From assembly GCF_000384475.1 (NCBI RefSeq), contig NZ_ARWB01000001.1, positions 2,212,176 to 2,276,175 on the forward strand: a DNA stretch of 64,000 nt, written 5' to 3'. The number at the start of each line of letters is the position of its first letter. The first letter of the stretch is position 1. The notes beneath the pieces are model-generated. The model worked only from the letters and a program-made list of their open reading frames with translations. It was not told the DNA's origin and made no database searches. Position numbers and translations under genes: made by a program. Origin of the DNA: Methylopila sp. M107. GTDB lineage: Bacteria > Pseudomonadota > Alphaproteobacteria > Rhizobiales > Methylopilaceae. This document shows positions 30,701 to 39,746 of this stretch, piece by piece.

Positions 30701-31111
30701 GGAGCGGGCGCTCTCAGGGCTTTTGAGGAAGATCTCGAGATCTCTCGAAAATTGTCGACGAAGGACTCCACCAATACTGAATGGCAACGCGATGTATTGG
30801 TGACCCTGAGTAAGATTGGAGAACTACGACTGGGAGCCGGAGACAAGTCTGGCGCGTTCGAGGCCTATCAAGAGTCCCTCGACATCTCTCGCAAACTCGC
30901 AGTGATGGACAAAACAAATTTTCGCTGGCGCGTTGATCTGATGTCCGGCCTCTACAATATTTCCTTCCTCCAGTCCGGAGACGCCCGGCGCGCCTCGCTT
31001 GATCAGGCTACCCAAATCGCCGACGATCTCGCCGCCAAGGGACAGCTCACCGCCGACCAGAAATCCTGGCCCGAATTCCTCCGCAAAGCCCGCAAGGCCG
31101 CGGACCAATGA
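27756..31111 (+). pseudogene. STAND NTPase with DUF4062-like N-terminus, membrane helix and TPR-like repeats; one-base frameshift
   Basis: The first frame (GTG at 27756) stops at 29672; the second continues to 31111. Restoring one G in the run at 29591-29594 joins ILVSG to VGKDGPTIALSHRR and gives about 1118 residues collinear with the intact paralogue at 32211. Domains: DUF4062/TIR-like start (VRTVRIFVSSPGDAAHERNRL, YPSGTAYELLSS); nSTAND-type NTPase with Walker A GPSGSGKSS at about 260 and Walker B LLLVVDQLDDIF at about 379; a membrane helix near 704-727; then five 48-residue repeats with WRRD-type starts. It is either broken or a sequence error. The stop overlaps the patatin start (ATGA). 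Confidence 0.8.
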
Positions 31112-32214
31112 TCGCCCCGTCCCGCGCCATTCTTTCGCTTGACGGCGGCGGTGTGCGGGGGGCGATCTCGGTCGCGTTTCTGGAACGGATCGAGCAGGCG
31201 CTGGGCGCCGGACGTCCGGCGAAGCTCGCAGAAAAATTCGACCTGATCGGGGGGACCTCCACGGGCGCCATCATCGCCGGGGCGCTGGCGCTCGGGTTTT
31301 CGGCGGCGGACGTGAAGGAGCTTTATGTCCGGCTCGCCCCAAAAGTGTTCCGGCGCGACTGGTGGCGGCTCGTCGGCGTGCAGTCGGTGTTCGACGCGGC
31401 CCCGCTGCGCGCGGAGATCGCGGCCGTCTGCGGCGACCGGACGCTCGACACGCCGGACCTGAAGACCGGGCTCGCAGTGTTCGCCAAGCGCATGGACACC
31501 GGCGGCGCCTGGATCGTCACCAACAACCCGAAGTCGAAGTACTGGGACGACCCGGCCGACGACTCCTATCTCGGCAACCGCCATTACCGGATCGGCGAGC
31601 TGATCCGCGCCTCGACGGCCGCGCCGCATTATTTCGCGCCGCAGCCGGTCGAGATCGTGAAGGGCGCCGCGCCCGGCTGGTTCGTCGACGGCGGGGTGAC
31701 GCCGTTCAACAACCCGGCGCTCGCGCTGTTCCAGGTCGCGACGCTGCCGGCCTATGGCTATGGCTGGCCGATGGGGGCGGAGGCGCTCACCATCGTCTCG
31801 GTCGGCACGGGCGTGTTCCGCGAGCAGCTCGACGGCGCGTCGCTGCGCTGGATGACCTCGCTGCAGTTCGCCATCAAGGCGCTGACGGGGCTGATCCAGG
31901 AAACCAGCCAGCACACGCTCGCCACCATGCAGTCGCTCGGGCGCAGCCTGAACCCCTGGCCGATCAACTCCGAGATCGGCGATCTCGGCGGCGGGCTGCT
32001 CGCCGACCGGCCGCTGTTCACCTTCGTGCGCTACGACGTGCGGCTGGAGCAGGACTGGCTCGCCGACAGGCTTGGGCTCGCGCTCTCCCCGCGCGACGTC
32101 GCGCGGCTGCGCCGGCTCGACGACGCCTCCGCCGTGCCGCTCGCCTACGAGATCGGCCGCAGGGCCGCGGAGGCGCAGGTGCGCGCCGAACATTTCGGGA
32201 CGCTGGCGCGATGA
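31108..32214 (+). CDS. Patatin-like phospholipase
   Basis: 368 residues. The oxyanion motif DGGGVRG is at 12-18, the nucleophile elbow GGTSTG at about 48-53 (Ser51), and the catalytic Asp in VDGG at about 194. All elements of the Ser-Asp dyad are present, so it should be active. Patatins of this type hydrolyse membrane phospholipids, and in several immune systems they kill the infected cell. ATGA overlaps at both ends with STAND genes show tight co-translation and suggest that the NTPases control it (inference). Confidence 0.93.
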   Translation: MIAPSRAILSLDGGGVRGAISVAFLERIEQALGAGRPAKLAEKFDLIGGTSTGAIIAGALALGFSAADVKELYVRLAPKVFRRDWWRLVGVQSVFDAAPLRAEIAAVCGDRTLDTPDLKTGLAVFAKRMDTGGAWIVTNNPKSKYWDDPADDSYLGNRHYRIGELIRASTAAPHYFAPQPVEIVKGAAPGWFVDGGVTPFNNPALALFQVATLPAYGYGWPMGAEALTIVSVGTGVFREQLDGASLRWMTSLQFAIKALTGLIQETSQHTLATMQSLGRSLNPWPINSEIGDLGGGLLADRPLFTFVRYDVRLEQDWLADRLGLALSPRDVARLRRLDDASAVPLAYEIGRRAAEAQVRAEHFGTLAR

Positions 32215-35200
32215 GGACGGTCAGGATCTTCGTGTCGTCCCCGGCCGACGCCGGCCATGAGCGGCGGCGCCTCGCGCGCGTCGCGGACCGGCTGAACGGG
32301 GTCTATGGCGGCATCGTCCGGTTCGAGCTGGTCCGCTGGGAGGAGGATTTCTACCGCGCGCACGACACCTTTCAGCGCCAGATTCCGGAAGCGCGGGCCT
32401 GCGAGCTGGTGATCGGCGTGCTGAAGCACCGGCTCGGCTCCCCGCTGCCGGGCGATTTTCCGAAGATGCCCGAGCCGGAACCGTTCGGCGGCGATCCCTA
32501 TCCGAGCGGCACGGCCTACGAGATCCTGTCGTCGATCGCGGCGCGCACGCTGGACGGGCAGGAGCGGCCGGACGTCTTCGTGTTCCGCGACGTGGAGCCT
32601 CCCCGGGTGTTCGTGGGCTCGGAGACCGCGAAGGCCGTGGAGGCCGAATGGCTGCGGCTCGAGGCCTTCACGCGCCGCTTCTTCTTCACCGCGCAGGGCG
32701 AGTTCCGCTTCGCGTTCCAGACCTTCCGGACGACCGACGACTTCGAGCGGCAGGCCGAGAAGCTGCTGCGCAAGTGGATCGAGGACAACGTCTTCGCGGG
32801 CCGAAGGGCGGTCTGGCCGGTCGAGACCCGCGGCTCGCCCTTCGTGGCGCTCGCAGCCTTCGACGCGGCGCGCGAGGAGGTCTTCTTCGGCCGCGACCGC
32901 GAGACCGCGCGGGCCGTCGAGGCGCTGAACGCGCTGCAGGCCGAACAGGCGGCCGGCGCGGGCCGGCTGCCGTTCCTGCTCGTGTTCGGGGCGAGCGGGT
33001 CCGGCAAATCCTCCTTCGTCAAGGCCGGCGTCGCGCCGGCGCTGCGTGCCTCGCCGGGCGAGGCCGCGGAGTGGCGGGTCGCGATCATGCGGCCGACGGA
33101 AGGCGGGCTGACGCCGTTCGCGGCGCTCGCCGCACGGCTGTTCGACGACGCCGACCCCGCGACGCCCGGCTCCACGAAAGCGCTGCCGGAGCTCGGCGAG
33201 ACGCCTTACGCCACGCCGGAAGCGCTCGAGGCGCTGCTGAGGCACGCCGACCGCAGCGCCGTGGCGCCAGTTGTCGACGCGCTGTCGCGCGCGGCCGGGC
33301 GGCTCGCCGCGGCGGAAAACTTCGAGGCGCGGCCCGAGGTGCGGCTGCTGCTCGTCGTCGACCAGTTCGACGACGTGTTCGCCGGCGCGGGCGACGACCT
33401 GTCCGCGCAGGCGGAAGAGCGCGCCGCCTTCGCGCGGCTGCTGAAGGCGCTCGCCGAGAGCGGGCGCGTCTCGGTCGTCGCGACGCTCCGCACCGGGCTC
33501 TACGAGCGCTTCGGCTCGGAGCCCGAGCTTCTGGCGCTGAAAACGCTGGGCGCGACGTTCGAGCTCGAGCCGCCCGGCGCCGCCGAACTCGCCGAGATCG
33601 TGCGGGAGCCGGCGGCCGCGGCCGATCTCGCCTTCGAGACCCATCCGGAGACGCAAGAGACGCTGGACGAGCGGCTGCTCGAGGATTTCGACCGTCCCGA
33701 CATGCTGCCTTTGCTGCAGTTCGCGCTCAGCCGGCTGTTCGAGGAGCGGCGGCCGAAGGCTGGCCGCGCGGGCGAACTCACTTTCGCGGCCTATGAGGCG
33801 ATGGGCGGCATCGCGGGCGCGGTGCAGACGGCGGCCGACCGGGCCTTCGAGCGGATCGGCGAGGCCGAACGCGCGCGCCTGCCGCGGCTGTTCCGCCTTC
33901 TGATCGAATGGGCCCCGGCGGCGGCCGGCCGAGACGCCGCCGAGCGCCCGCTCGCGCTCGTCGACGCGCCGACAGCCGAGATCGACAAGGACTTCGCGCT
34001 GAAGCGCCTCGCCGAGGCGCTGGTCGAAGAGCGCATCCTGGTCGCGGGCGGCGGCGAAACGCTGGCGCTCGCCCACCGGCGCGTGCCGGAGCTGTGGACC
34101 GAGGCGCGCGAGGCGGTCGCGGCGAACGAGTTTTATTACCGGGTGATGAGCCGGCTGCGTCCGGCCTATCAGGACTGGACCGAAGCCGGCCGGCCATGGA
34201 AGCGGCTGATCGCCGACGACGTGCTGCTCGGCGAAGCGGGCCGCCTCGTGACGGAGTTCCGTGAGGACTTGTCCAAGGACGTCGTCGGCTTCGTCGAAAA
34301 GTCCCGGACGAAGGCGCGGCTGTGGTTCATGGGCGTGACAGCGGCCGCGGTGCTCTTCCTCGGCGTCGCGCTGGCGGCGGGCTACCTGTTCACGGAAGCG
34401 CGCGAGGCGGAACTCGCGGCGCTCCGGTCGGAAGCGCAGGCGCGAAGCGCGGAAGGCGTCGCCGCCGCCGAACGCGACAAGGCGGAGCGCAACCTGGGAC
34501 TCGCCCGCGAGACGCTCGACGGCGTGGTGGTCGACGTCGCCGAAGGCCTCAAGAACGTGGAGGGCATGAAGGCCACGAGCCGCAATCGCATCCTCGGCCG
34601 CGTTCGCCGCTCCGTCGACGAACTGGCGTCCAAGGCCGCGGACGACCAGAATATCCAGGCGACGCAATGGCGGACGCTGACGGCGCTCGGCGACGTCTAT
34701 GTCGCCGCCGGCGACGGCGCCAATGCGCGCAGCGTCTTCGGAGAGAGTCTCGACGTTGCGCGCGCGCTTTCGCGGCAGGACGAATCCAACGCCGAATGGC
34801 GGCGCTTCATTTCGGTGAGCCTCGAGAGAGTTGGCGACCTGCGGCTGAGCGGCGGCGATGCGTCAGGCGCGCTCCAGGCCCATGAGGAAAGCCTTCAAAT
34901 CGTTCGACAGCTCTCAGCGGCGGACGAATCCAACGTCGAGTGGCGGCGCGATGTTTCGGTCGCCCTCAACAAGATCGGCGACCTGCTCGCGCAATCGGGC
35001 GACGCAGCGGGAGCGCTCAAAGCTTATGAAGAAGACCTCGACATCGCTCGCAAGCTCGCCGCGAGCGACGAGGCCAACACTGTCTGGCGGCGCGACGTCT
35101 CGGTCAGCCTCGACAGGATAGGCGACGTCCGGCTGCGAGGGGGCGACACGGCGGGCTCGCTCAAAGCCTACGAAGAGGCTCTCGACATCCGCCGAGTCCT

Positions 35201-36278
35201 CGTCGCGATGGACGAGGCGAACACCCAGTGGCGGCGGGACGTTTCCATCAGCCTGAACAAGATCGGCGACGTGCAGCTGCGGGCGGGCGACGCAACACGA
35301 GCGCTCAGAGCCTTCGAGGACGCGCTCGACATGCGGCGCAAGCTCGCTGCGACGGACGAAGCCAACACGGGCTGGCGGCGTGACCTGTCGGTTAGCCTCA
35401 ACAAGATCGGCGACCTGCGGCTGCGGGCAGGCGACGCGACACGCGCGCTCGGCGCCTACGAGGAGGGGCTCGACATCGTGCGCAAGCTCGCCGCGAAGGA
35501 CAAGGCCAACACGGGCTGGCGGCGCGATCTTTCGATCAGTCTCAACAAGGTCGGCGACGTGCAGCTGCGGGCCGGCGATACCGCCGGCGCCCTCAAATCA
35601 TACGACGAGGGCCTCGACATAGCTCGCGAGCTCGTCGGGACCGACAGCTCCAACACCGAATGGCGGCGCGACGTTTCAGTCAGCCTCAGCAAGATTGGCG
35701 ACGTGCGGTTGCGGACCGACGACGCGGCCGGCGCAGTCAAGGTTTTCGAGGAGGCACTCGACATCCGCCGCAAACTGGCGGCGACAGACGAGGCCAACAC
35801 CGATTGGCGGCGTGACGTCTCGGTCAGCCTCAACAAGCTCGGTGGCGCGCGGCTGCGCACCGGCGACGCGCCGGGCGCGCGCAAGGCCTTCGAGGAGGAC
35901 GTCGACATCGCCCGCAAACTCGCCGCGATGGACGACTCCAACACCGAGTGGCTGCGCGACCTTTCCGTGAGCCTCAACACGACCGGCGACGTGCGGCTGC
36001 AAACCGGCGACGCCCCGGCCGCGCTCAAGGCCTATGAGGAGGGGCTTGTCATCATCCGCAAGCTCTCCGCTTCGGACAGGACCAACACCCAGTGGCGCAC
36101 CGACGTGATCGTTAGCCTCTATAAGCTGTCCACCGTGCAGTCCGCCGACGCGCGGCGGGCCTTGCTCGACGAGGCGATCGCCGTCGCCGACGATCTGGCC
36201 GCGAACGGCCAACTCTCCGACGATCAGAAATCCTGGCCCGCTTCCCTGCGCGAAGCCCGCAAGGCGGCGGACCAGTGA
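32211..36278 (+). CDS. STAND NTPase with DUF4062-like N-terminus, membrane helix and ten TPR-like repeats
   Basis: 1355 residues, intact paralogue of the gene at 27756. DUF4062/TIR-like domain about 1-180 (MRTVRIFVSSPADAGHERRRL, YPSGTAYEILSS); NTPase with Walker A GASGSGKSS at about 260 and Walker B LLLVVDQFDDVF at about 379; membrane helix about 703-727 (LWFMGVTAAAVLFLGVALAAGYLF). C-terminal repeats of 48 residues begin W-R-R-D-V-S-V-S-L-N-K-I-G-D. About ten copies follow at 144-bp spacing from 34797 to 36093. STAND ATPases act as ligand-sensing switches; here the repeats are on the far side of a membrane helix, which is unusual. The start overlaps the patatin stop. Whether it senses phage is unknown. 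Confidence 0.9.
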   Translation: MRTVRIFVSSPADAGHERRRLARVADRLNGVYGGIVRFELVRWEEDFYRAHDTFQRQIPEARACELVIGVLKHRLGSPLPGDFPKMPEPEPFGGDPYPSGTAYEILSSIAARTLDGQERPDVFVFRDVEPPRVFVGSETAKAVEAEWLRLEAFTRRFFFTAQGEFRFAFQTFRTTDDFERQAEKLLRKWIEDNVFAGRRAVWPVETRGSPFVALAAFDAAREEVFFGRDRETARAVEALNALQAEQAAGAGRLPFLLVFGASGSGKSSFVKAGVAPALRASPGEAAEWRVAIMRPTEGGLTPFAALAARLFDDADPATPGSTKALPELGETPYATPEALEALLRHADRSAVAPVVDALSRAAGRLAAAENFEARPEVRLLLVVDQFDDVFAGAGDDLSAQAEERAAFARLLKALAESGRVSVVATLRTGLYERFGSEPELLALKTLGATFELEPPGAAELAEIVREPAAAADLAFETHPETQETLDERLLEDFDRPDMLPLLQFALSRLFEERRPKAGRAGELTFAAYEAMGGIAGAVQTAADRAFERIGEAERARLPRLFRLLIEWAPAAAGRDAAERPLALVDAPTAEIDKDFALKRLAEALVEERILVAGGGETLALAHRRVPELWTEAREAVAANEFYYRVMSRLRPAYQDWTEAGRPWKRLIADDVLLGEAGRLVTEFREDLSKDVVGFVEKSRTKARLWFMGVTAAAVLFLGVALAAGYLFTEAREAELAALRSEAQARSAEGVAAAERDKAERNLGLARETLDGVVVDVAEGLKNVEGMKATSRNRILGRVRRSVDELASKAADDQNIQATQWRTLTALGDVYVAAGDGANARSVFGESLDVARALSRQDESNAEWRRFISVSLERVGDLRLSGGDASGALQAHEESLQIVRQLSAADESNVEWRRDVSVALNKIGDLLAQSGDAAGALKAYEEDLDIARKLAASDEANTVWRRDVSVSLDRIGDVRLRGGDTAGSLKAYEEALDIRRVLVAMDEANTQWRRDVSISLNKIGDVQLRAGDATRALRAFEDALDMRRKLAATDEANTGWRRDLSVSLNKIGDLRLRAGDATRALGAYEEGLDIVRKLAAKDKANTGWRRDLSISLNKVGDVQLRAGDTAGALKSYDEGLDIARELVGTDSSNTEWRRDVSVSLSKIGDVRLRTDDAAGAVKVFEEALDIRRKLAATDEANTDWRRDVSVSLNKLGGARLRTGDAPGARKAFEEDVDIARKLAAMDDSNTEWLRDLSVSLNTTGDVRLQTGDAPAALKAYEEGLVIIRKLSASDRTNTQWRTDVIVSLYKLSTVQSADARRALLDEAIAVADDLAANGQLSDDQKSWPASLREARKAADQ
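34797..36240 (+). repeat. Tandem 144-bp (48-codon) repeat array inside the second STAND gene
   Basis: The TGGCGGCGC-GAC codons recur every 144 bp from about 34797 to 36093. Units are similar at DNA level, suggesting recent tandem duplication. The related gene at 27756 has only five units (30350 to about 30930). Confidence 0.85.
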
Positions 36279-36300
36279 CCGCCCCCGCCCGGCCCTCCCC

Positions 36301-38082
36301 ATGAGCGCCCGCGGGGGCGGCGCGCTGGGGGCGATCGCTTCGGCGCGGTCGATCGCGATCGCGGCCGGCGTCGTCATCACGCTCGGCTTCATCGGCGCCG
36401 TGCTGGAGGCGAAGGCGCGGGTCGGCCCCGGCGGCGCGGATCTTCTCGGCTGGGTCAAGATCGCGCTCGACAGCGTGGTGCGAAGCCTCAAATTCTTCTC
36501 GCTCGACGTCGCGCCGGAGCCGGAGAAGACCAACTGGTTCGTGGCGCTCGCGCGCGTCGGCGGCGCGCTGGTCGCGACGGTGGCGCTGCTCAAGGTGATC
36601 GCGGCCGCGTTCGGCCGGCAATATGCGCTGATCCGGGCGAAGTTCTGCCGCGGCCATGTCGTGGCGCTGGGGCTCGGCGCGCGCAACAGCCTGTTCGTGG
36701 GGGACCTCGCCCGCACGCGCAAAGGGGCCCTGGTCGCGCTCGACGTGAAGCCGCCGACCGCGAAGGCGATCGGCGCGGGGCGCCGCGGCGTCGGGCTCGA
36801 CGTCGACCTCGACCTGCCGATCCGCGCCGCCGTCGCAAATCTCGCTTACGCCGACATCGTGCTGATCGGCGCGGGTTCCGACGAGCGAAACCTCGCGCTC
36901 GCGGCCGCTGTGGTGACCGCGCCCGGGCGCGGGGCCCGGCAGGTCGTCGTCACGATCGACGATCCGGCGCTCGCCGAGCGCTGCGAGAACGAGCCGGCCG
37001 TCGGCCGGCCGCCGAGCGGCGACGAGGTGTTCGTGTTCAACACGGCGCGGAGCGCCGCGCGCTCGCTGTTCGAGCGAAGGCCGATCGTCGACATCGCGCT
37101 CCGGCGCGGCCAACGGCGGGTCCGGCTCGTGATCGTCGGCGCGGGCGACGCCGCGATCGAATGCGCGCTGCATTTCCTGCGCATCTCGCCCTGCGCCGGG
37201 CTTGGCCGACCGCTCGTGCAGATCGTCGCGCCGGACCGGGCCGCCATGGCGGCGCGGCTCGCCGACCGTGCGCCGAGCCTGCTGCAGGGGAGCGAGCCCG
37301 GCCGCGACGCGCCGCTGTCATGGGCGATCGAGCTGCAGATCGTGGACCAGGGCCGGTCGGCCTCCGCGCCGGACCGGTCCGCGCTCGACGCGCTCGACGC
37401 CGCCGCGGAGGATCCGGTGACGGCCGTCATCGTCGCGGGCGACGACAGCGTGAAGAACGTGATCGCCTCGCTCACACTCAAGGAGCGGGTGCGCGACCGG
37501 CCGGGCTGGCGCGCGCCGATCTTCGTCCAGAGCGCGCTGAGCTCGAGCCTCGACAGGCTGCTCGCGCCGCACGGCGCGCCCGCGGAGGCCGACGGCGCCC
37601 AGATCGAGCCGTTCGGCCGGCTGGAGCAGATCTGTCGGCTCGACGCCGTCATCGGGCGCCGCGAGGCGGCGGCGCGCGAGATCCATGCAGGCTATCTGGA
37701 GCATCGCCGACAGTCGGGCCGCCCGCCCGACCGCTCGACGGAGCCCTGGGATCGCCTGGACGAGACGTTCCGGCGCGCCAACCGGCGCGCGGCGGACCAC
37801 CTGACCGTCAAGAGATGCGCCGCCGCCCGCCTCGCCGGCCGCCCGATCGACCCGGCTGCGCCGCTGCGGGCGGATTCGGAGACCGTCCCAGCCCTCGCCG
37901 CGATGGAGCACGATTCGTGGCGCATCGACCGCGAGCTCGACGGCTGGAGACGCGGCGAGCGCGACGACGGCGGCAAGACCCATCCCGACCTCGTCGCCTT
38001 CGAGCAGGCGACGGCGGCGTCGCAGAAATACTGTCTCGACCAGGTGACGCTGCTCGCGCGCTTCGACGCCGGCGCCGCGTGA
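36301..38082 (+). CDS. Membrane protein with two Rossmann (RCK/TrkA-N-like) domains and a C-terminal RyR domain
   Basis: 593 residues. Two N-terminal helices (about 13-40 and 80-105) enclose a soluble loop, then a Rossmann domain (HVVALGLGARNSLFVGDLA, about 118-250) and a second one (VRLVIVGAGDAAIECALHF, from about 273). The last 60 residues are a RyR domain: MEHDSWRIDRELDGWRRGERDDGGKTHPDLVAFEQ. The architecture resembles RCK-gated channels, but no potassium filter motif is seen. RyR domains occur in nucleotide-centred bacterial conflict systems. It lies 22 bp after the STAND gene on the same strand, so it is probably co-transcribed. Role is inferred: ligand-gated membrane component. Confidence 0.75.
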   Translation: MSARGGGALGAIASARSIAIAAGVVITLGFIGAVLEAKARVGPGGADLLGWVKIALDSVVRSLKFFSLDVAPEPEKTNWFVALARVGGALVATVALLKVIAAAFGRQYALIRAKFCRGHVVALGLGARNSLFVGDLARTRKGALVALDVKPPTAKAIGAGRRGVGLDVDLDLPIRAAVANLAYADIVLIGAGSDERNLALAAAVVTAPGRGARQVVVTIDDPALAERCENEPAVGRPPSGDEVFVFNTARSAARSLFERRPIVDIALRRGQRRVRLVIVGAGDAAIECALHFLRISPCAGLGRPLVQIVAPDRAAMAARLADRAPSLLQGSEPGRDAPLSWAIELQIVDQGRSASAPDRSALDALDAAAEDPVTAVIVAGDDSVKNVIASLTLKERVRDRPGWRAPIFVQSALSSSLDRLLAPHGAPAEADGAQIEPFGRLEQICRLDAVIGRREAAAREIHAGYLEHRRQSGRPPDRSTEPWDRLDETFRRANRRAADHLTVKRCAAARLAGRPIDPAAPLRADSETVPALAAMEHDSWRIDRELDGWRRGERDDGGKTHPDLVAFEQATAASQKYCLDQVTLLARFDAGAA

Positions 38083-38128
38083 ACTGTGGGGTAAACGCCA
38101 AGTGCGCTCGAGCTGGCCGCAGCAAATC

Positions 38129-38223
38129 CGTCATGCCCGGCGGAGCCGGGCATCCACGACTTACTGGGATCGTAGAGCTCCGCGGTGAGTCGTGGATGCC
38201 CATGACACGCTCGGGCATGACGG
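38129..38223. repeat. Paired palindromic repeat (family A, copy 7)
   Basis: Starts CGTCATGCCCGG and ends CGGGCATGACGG; CATCCACGACTTACTGGGATC pairs with GAGTCGTGGATG. It marks the right edge of the island and fills much of the 284-bp gap before sbmA/bacA. Confidence 0.8.
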
Positions 38224-38366
38224 CCGAGGCGATCCGCCTCCGCTGGGCGGGCCCTCCTCGTTTGGCCGTGCATCCCCGCCGTGGTTAACCGCGCGTAACT
38301 TGCGGAGTTCGGCGGCCGGGTCTAACGCTCGCGCGCCTCTCCCCGAGACGAAAAGCGGCTGCGCCG

Positions 38367-39635
38367 ATGTTTCAATCGTTTTTTCCGAACCCGACCAAGT
38401 TATTCTTTCTGTCGGTCGTCCTTTGGACCGTGGTCGTCGTGGGCGTCTGGTTCGCGGGCGGCGCCGAACTCGGGATGGCGATCGGCCTGCCCTATCCCGA
38501 TCCCGCGGCGCCGAAGGTCATAGGACCGAGCCTGTTCATCACAGGCCCGTTCCTCTGGTTCTACGTCTACTTCACGATCGCGGTCGGGCTCTTCGCCGCG
38601 GCCTGGATGGCGCTGGCCCCGCATCCCTGGCAGCGATGGTCGATCCTCGGATCGGCCTTCCTGCTGTTCTTCACCTACTTTCAGGTTCAGGTCTCGGTCG
38701 CGCTGAACGACTGGTACGGCCCATTTTTCAATCTGCTTCAGGAAGCTCTTTCGAAGTCGAGAGTGGTGAAGGCGGAGGAATTCTACGGTTACCTGATATC
38801 CGTTAGCGGAATTCTCGCGATCTGGGTCGCGGTCTACACGATCGTGCGGTTCTTCGTCAGCCATTACGTCTTCCGCTGGCGGACGGCGATGAACGATTTC
38901 TACATGGCTCACTGGACACGCGTGAGGCACATCGAAGGCGCGGCGCAGCGCGTGCAGGACGACACGATGCGGTTCGCCCAGATCACCGAAGGGCTCGGCG
39001 TGAACTTCGTCGACGCCATCATGACGCTGATCGCGTTCATGCCGTTGCTGGTGACGTTGTCGGCGCCCGTCACCACGGTGCCGTTTCTCGGTGAGTTCCC
39101 GCACCCGCTCGTGGTGATCGCCATCCTGTGGTCGGTGCTTGGCACGGGTTTCCTGGCCATCGTCGGCATCAAGCTCCCGGGCCTCTACTTCCGCAACCAG
39201 CGCGTCGAGGCGGCGTATCGTAAGGAGCTGGTCTATGGCGAGGACCATGCTGACCGCGCCGATCCGCCGACCGTGAAGGAGCTTTTCAGCAATGTCCGGA
39301 AGAACTACTTCCGGCTGTATTTCCATTACGCCTACTTCAACGTGGCGCGCGGGTGCTATCTCCAGGCCGACAACCTCTTCCCGCATTTCGTGCTGGTTCC
39401 CGCGATCGTCGCGGGCAAGCTGACGCTCGGGCCCTACCAGCAGATCCTCAACGCCTTTGGTCAGGTCCGCGAGTCCTTCCAGTTCCTGATCAATTCCTGG
39501 ACGACGATCGTCGAGCTGATGTCGATCTACAAGCGCCTGCGCGGCTTCGAGGCCGTGATTTACGGCGAGGAGCCTCCGAGCCAGGACAAGGAAGAACCGG
39601 AGGCCGAGGTGACGGCGGAGGGCGTCAAGGTCTGA
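38367..39635 (+). CDS. SbmA/BacA-family peptide antibiotic transporter
   Basis: 422 residues with several membrane helices and no nucleotide-binding domain. Family signatures are [63 protein letters not shown] and [20 protein letters not shown]. BacA/SbmA proteins import peptides such as microcins, bleomycin and plant defence peptides across the inner membrane. It stands outside the island operon. Confidence 0.93.
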   Translation: MFQSFFPNPTKLFFLSVVLWTVVVVGVWFAGGAELGMAIGLPYPDPAAPKVIGPSLFITGPFLWFYVYFTIAVGLFAAAWMALAPHPWQRWSILGSAFLLFFTYFQVQVSVALNDWYGPFFNLLQEALSKSRVVKAEEFYGYLISVSGILAIWVAVYTIVRFFVSHYVFRWRTAMNDFYMAHWTRVRHIEGAAQRVQDDTMRFAQITEGLGVNFVDAIMTLIAFMPLLVTLSAPVTTVPFLGEFPHPLVVIAILWSVLGTGFLAIVGIKLPGLYFRNQRVEAAYRKELVYGEDHADRADPPTVKELFSNVRKNYFRLYFHYAYFNVARGCYLQADNLFPHFVLVPAIVAGKLTLGPYQQILNAFGQVRESFQFLINSWTTIVELMSIYKRLRGFEAVIYGEEPPSQDKEEPEAEVTAEGVKV

Positions 39636-39653
39636 AGATCTGGGCGACGCTTC

Positions 39654-39690
39654 GGATCCTCCCCCGTGCGTTCCGAGCGAGGGAGGATCC
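39654..39690. repeat. Short hairpin (family B, copy 4)
   Basis: GGATCCTCCC at one end and GGGAGGATCC at the other, with 17 bases between. It looks like a collapsed family B element and may also act as a transcript end for the transporter gene. Confidence 0.7.
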
Positions 39691-39746
39691 GAGGCGCGGG
39701 TTTCGATTGACCGCGGGCGCGGCGCGTCATACGCGCAATCTTGCGC

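Noticed and set aside
34797-36240. Periodic repeats that could be mistaken for a CRISPR array
   Set aside because: Period is 144 bp, units are coding and in frame, with no conserved short repeat plus unique spacer pattern.
27756-36278. Known Avs-type antiviral STAND proteins
   Set aside because: The N-terminal DUF4062-like domain, membrane helix before the repeats and patatin in trans do not match Avs1-4 layouts that I know; kept as a general STAND call.
38083-38366. Possible right attachment site of the island
   Set aside because: I could find no copy of the tRNA-Arg 3' end here and no integrase gene in the window.
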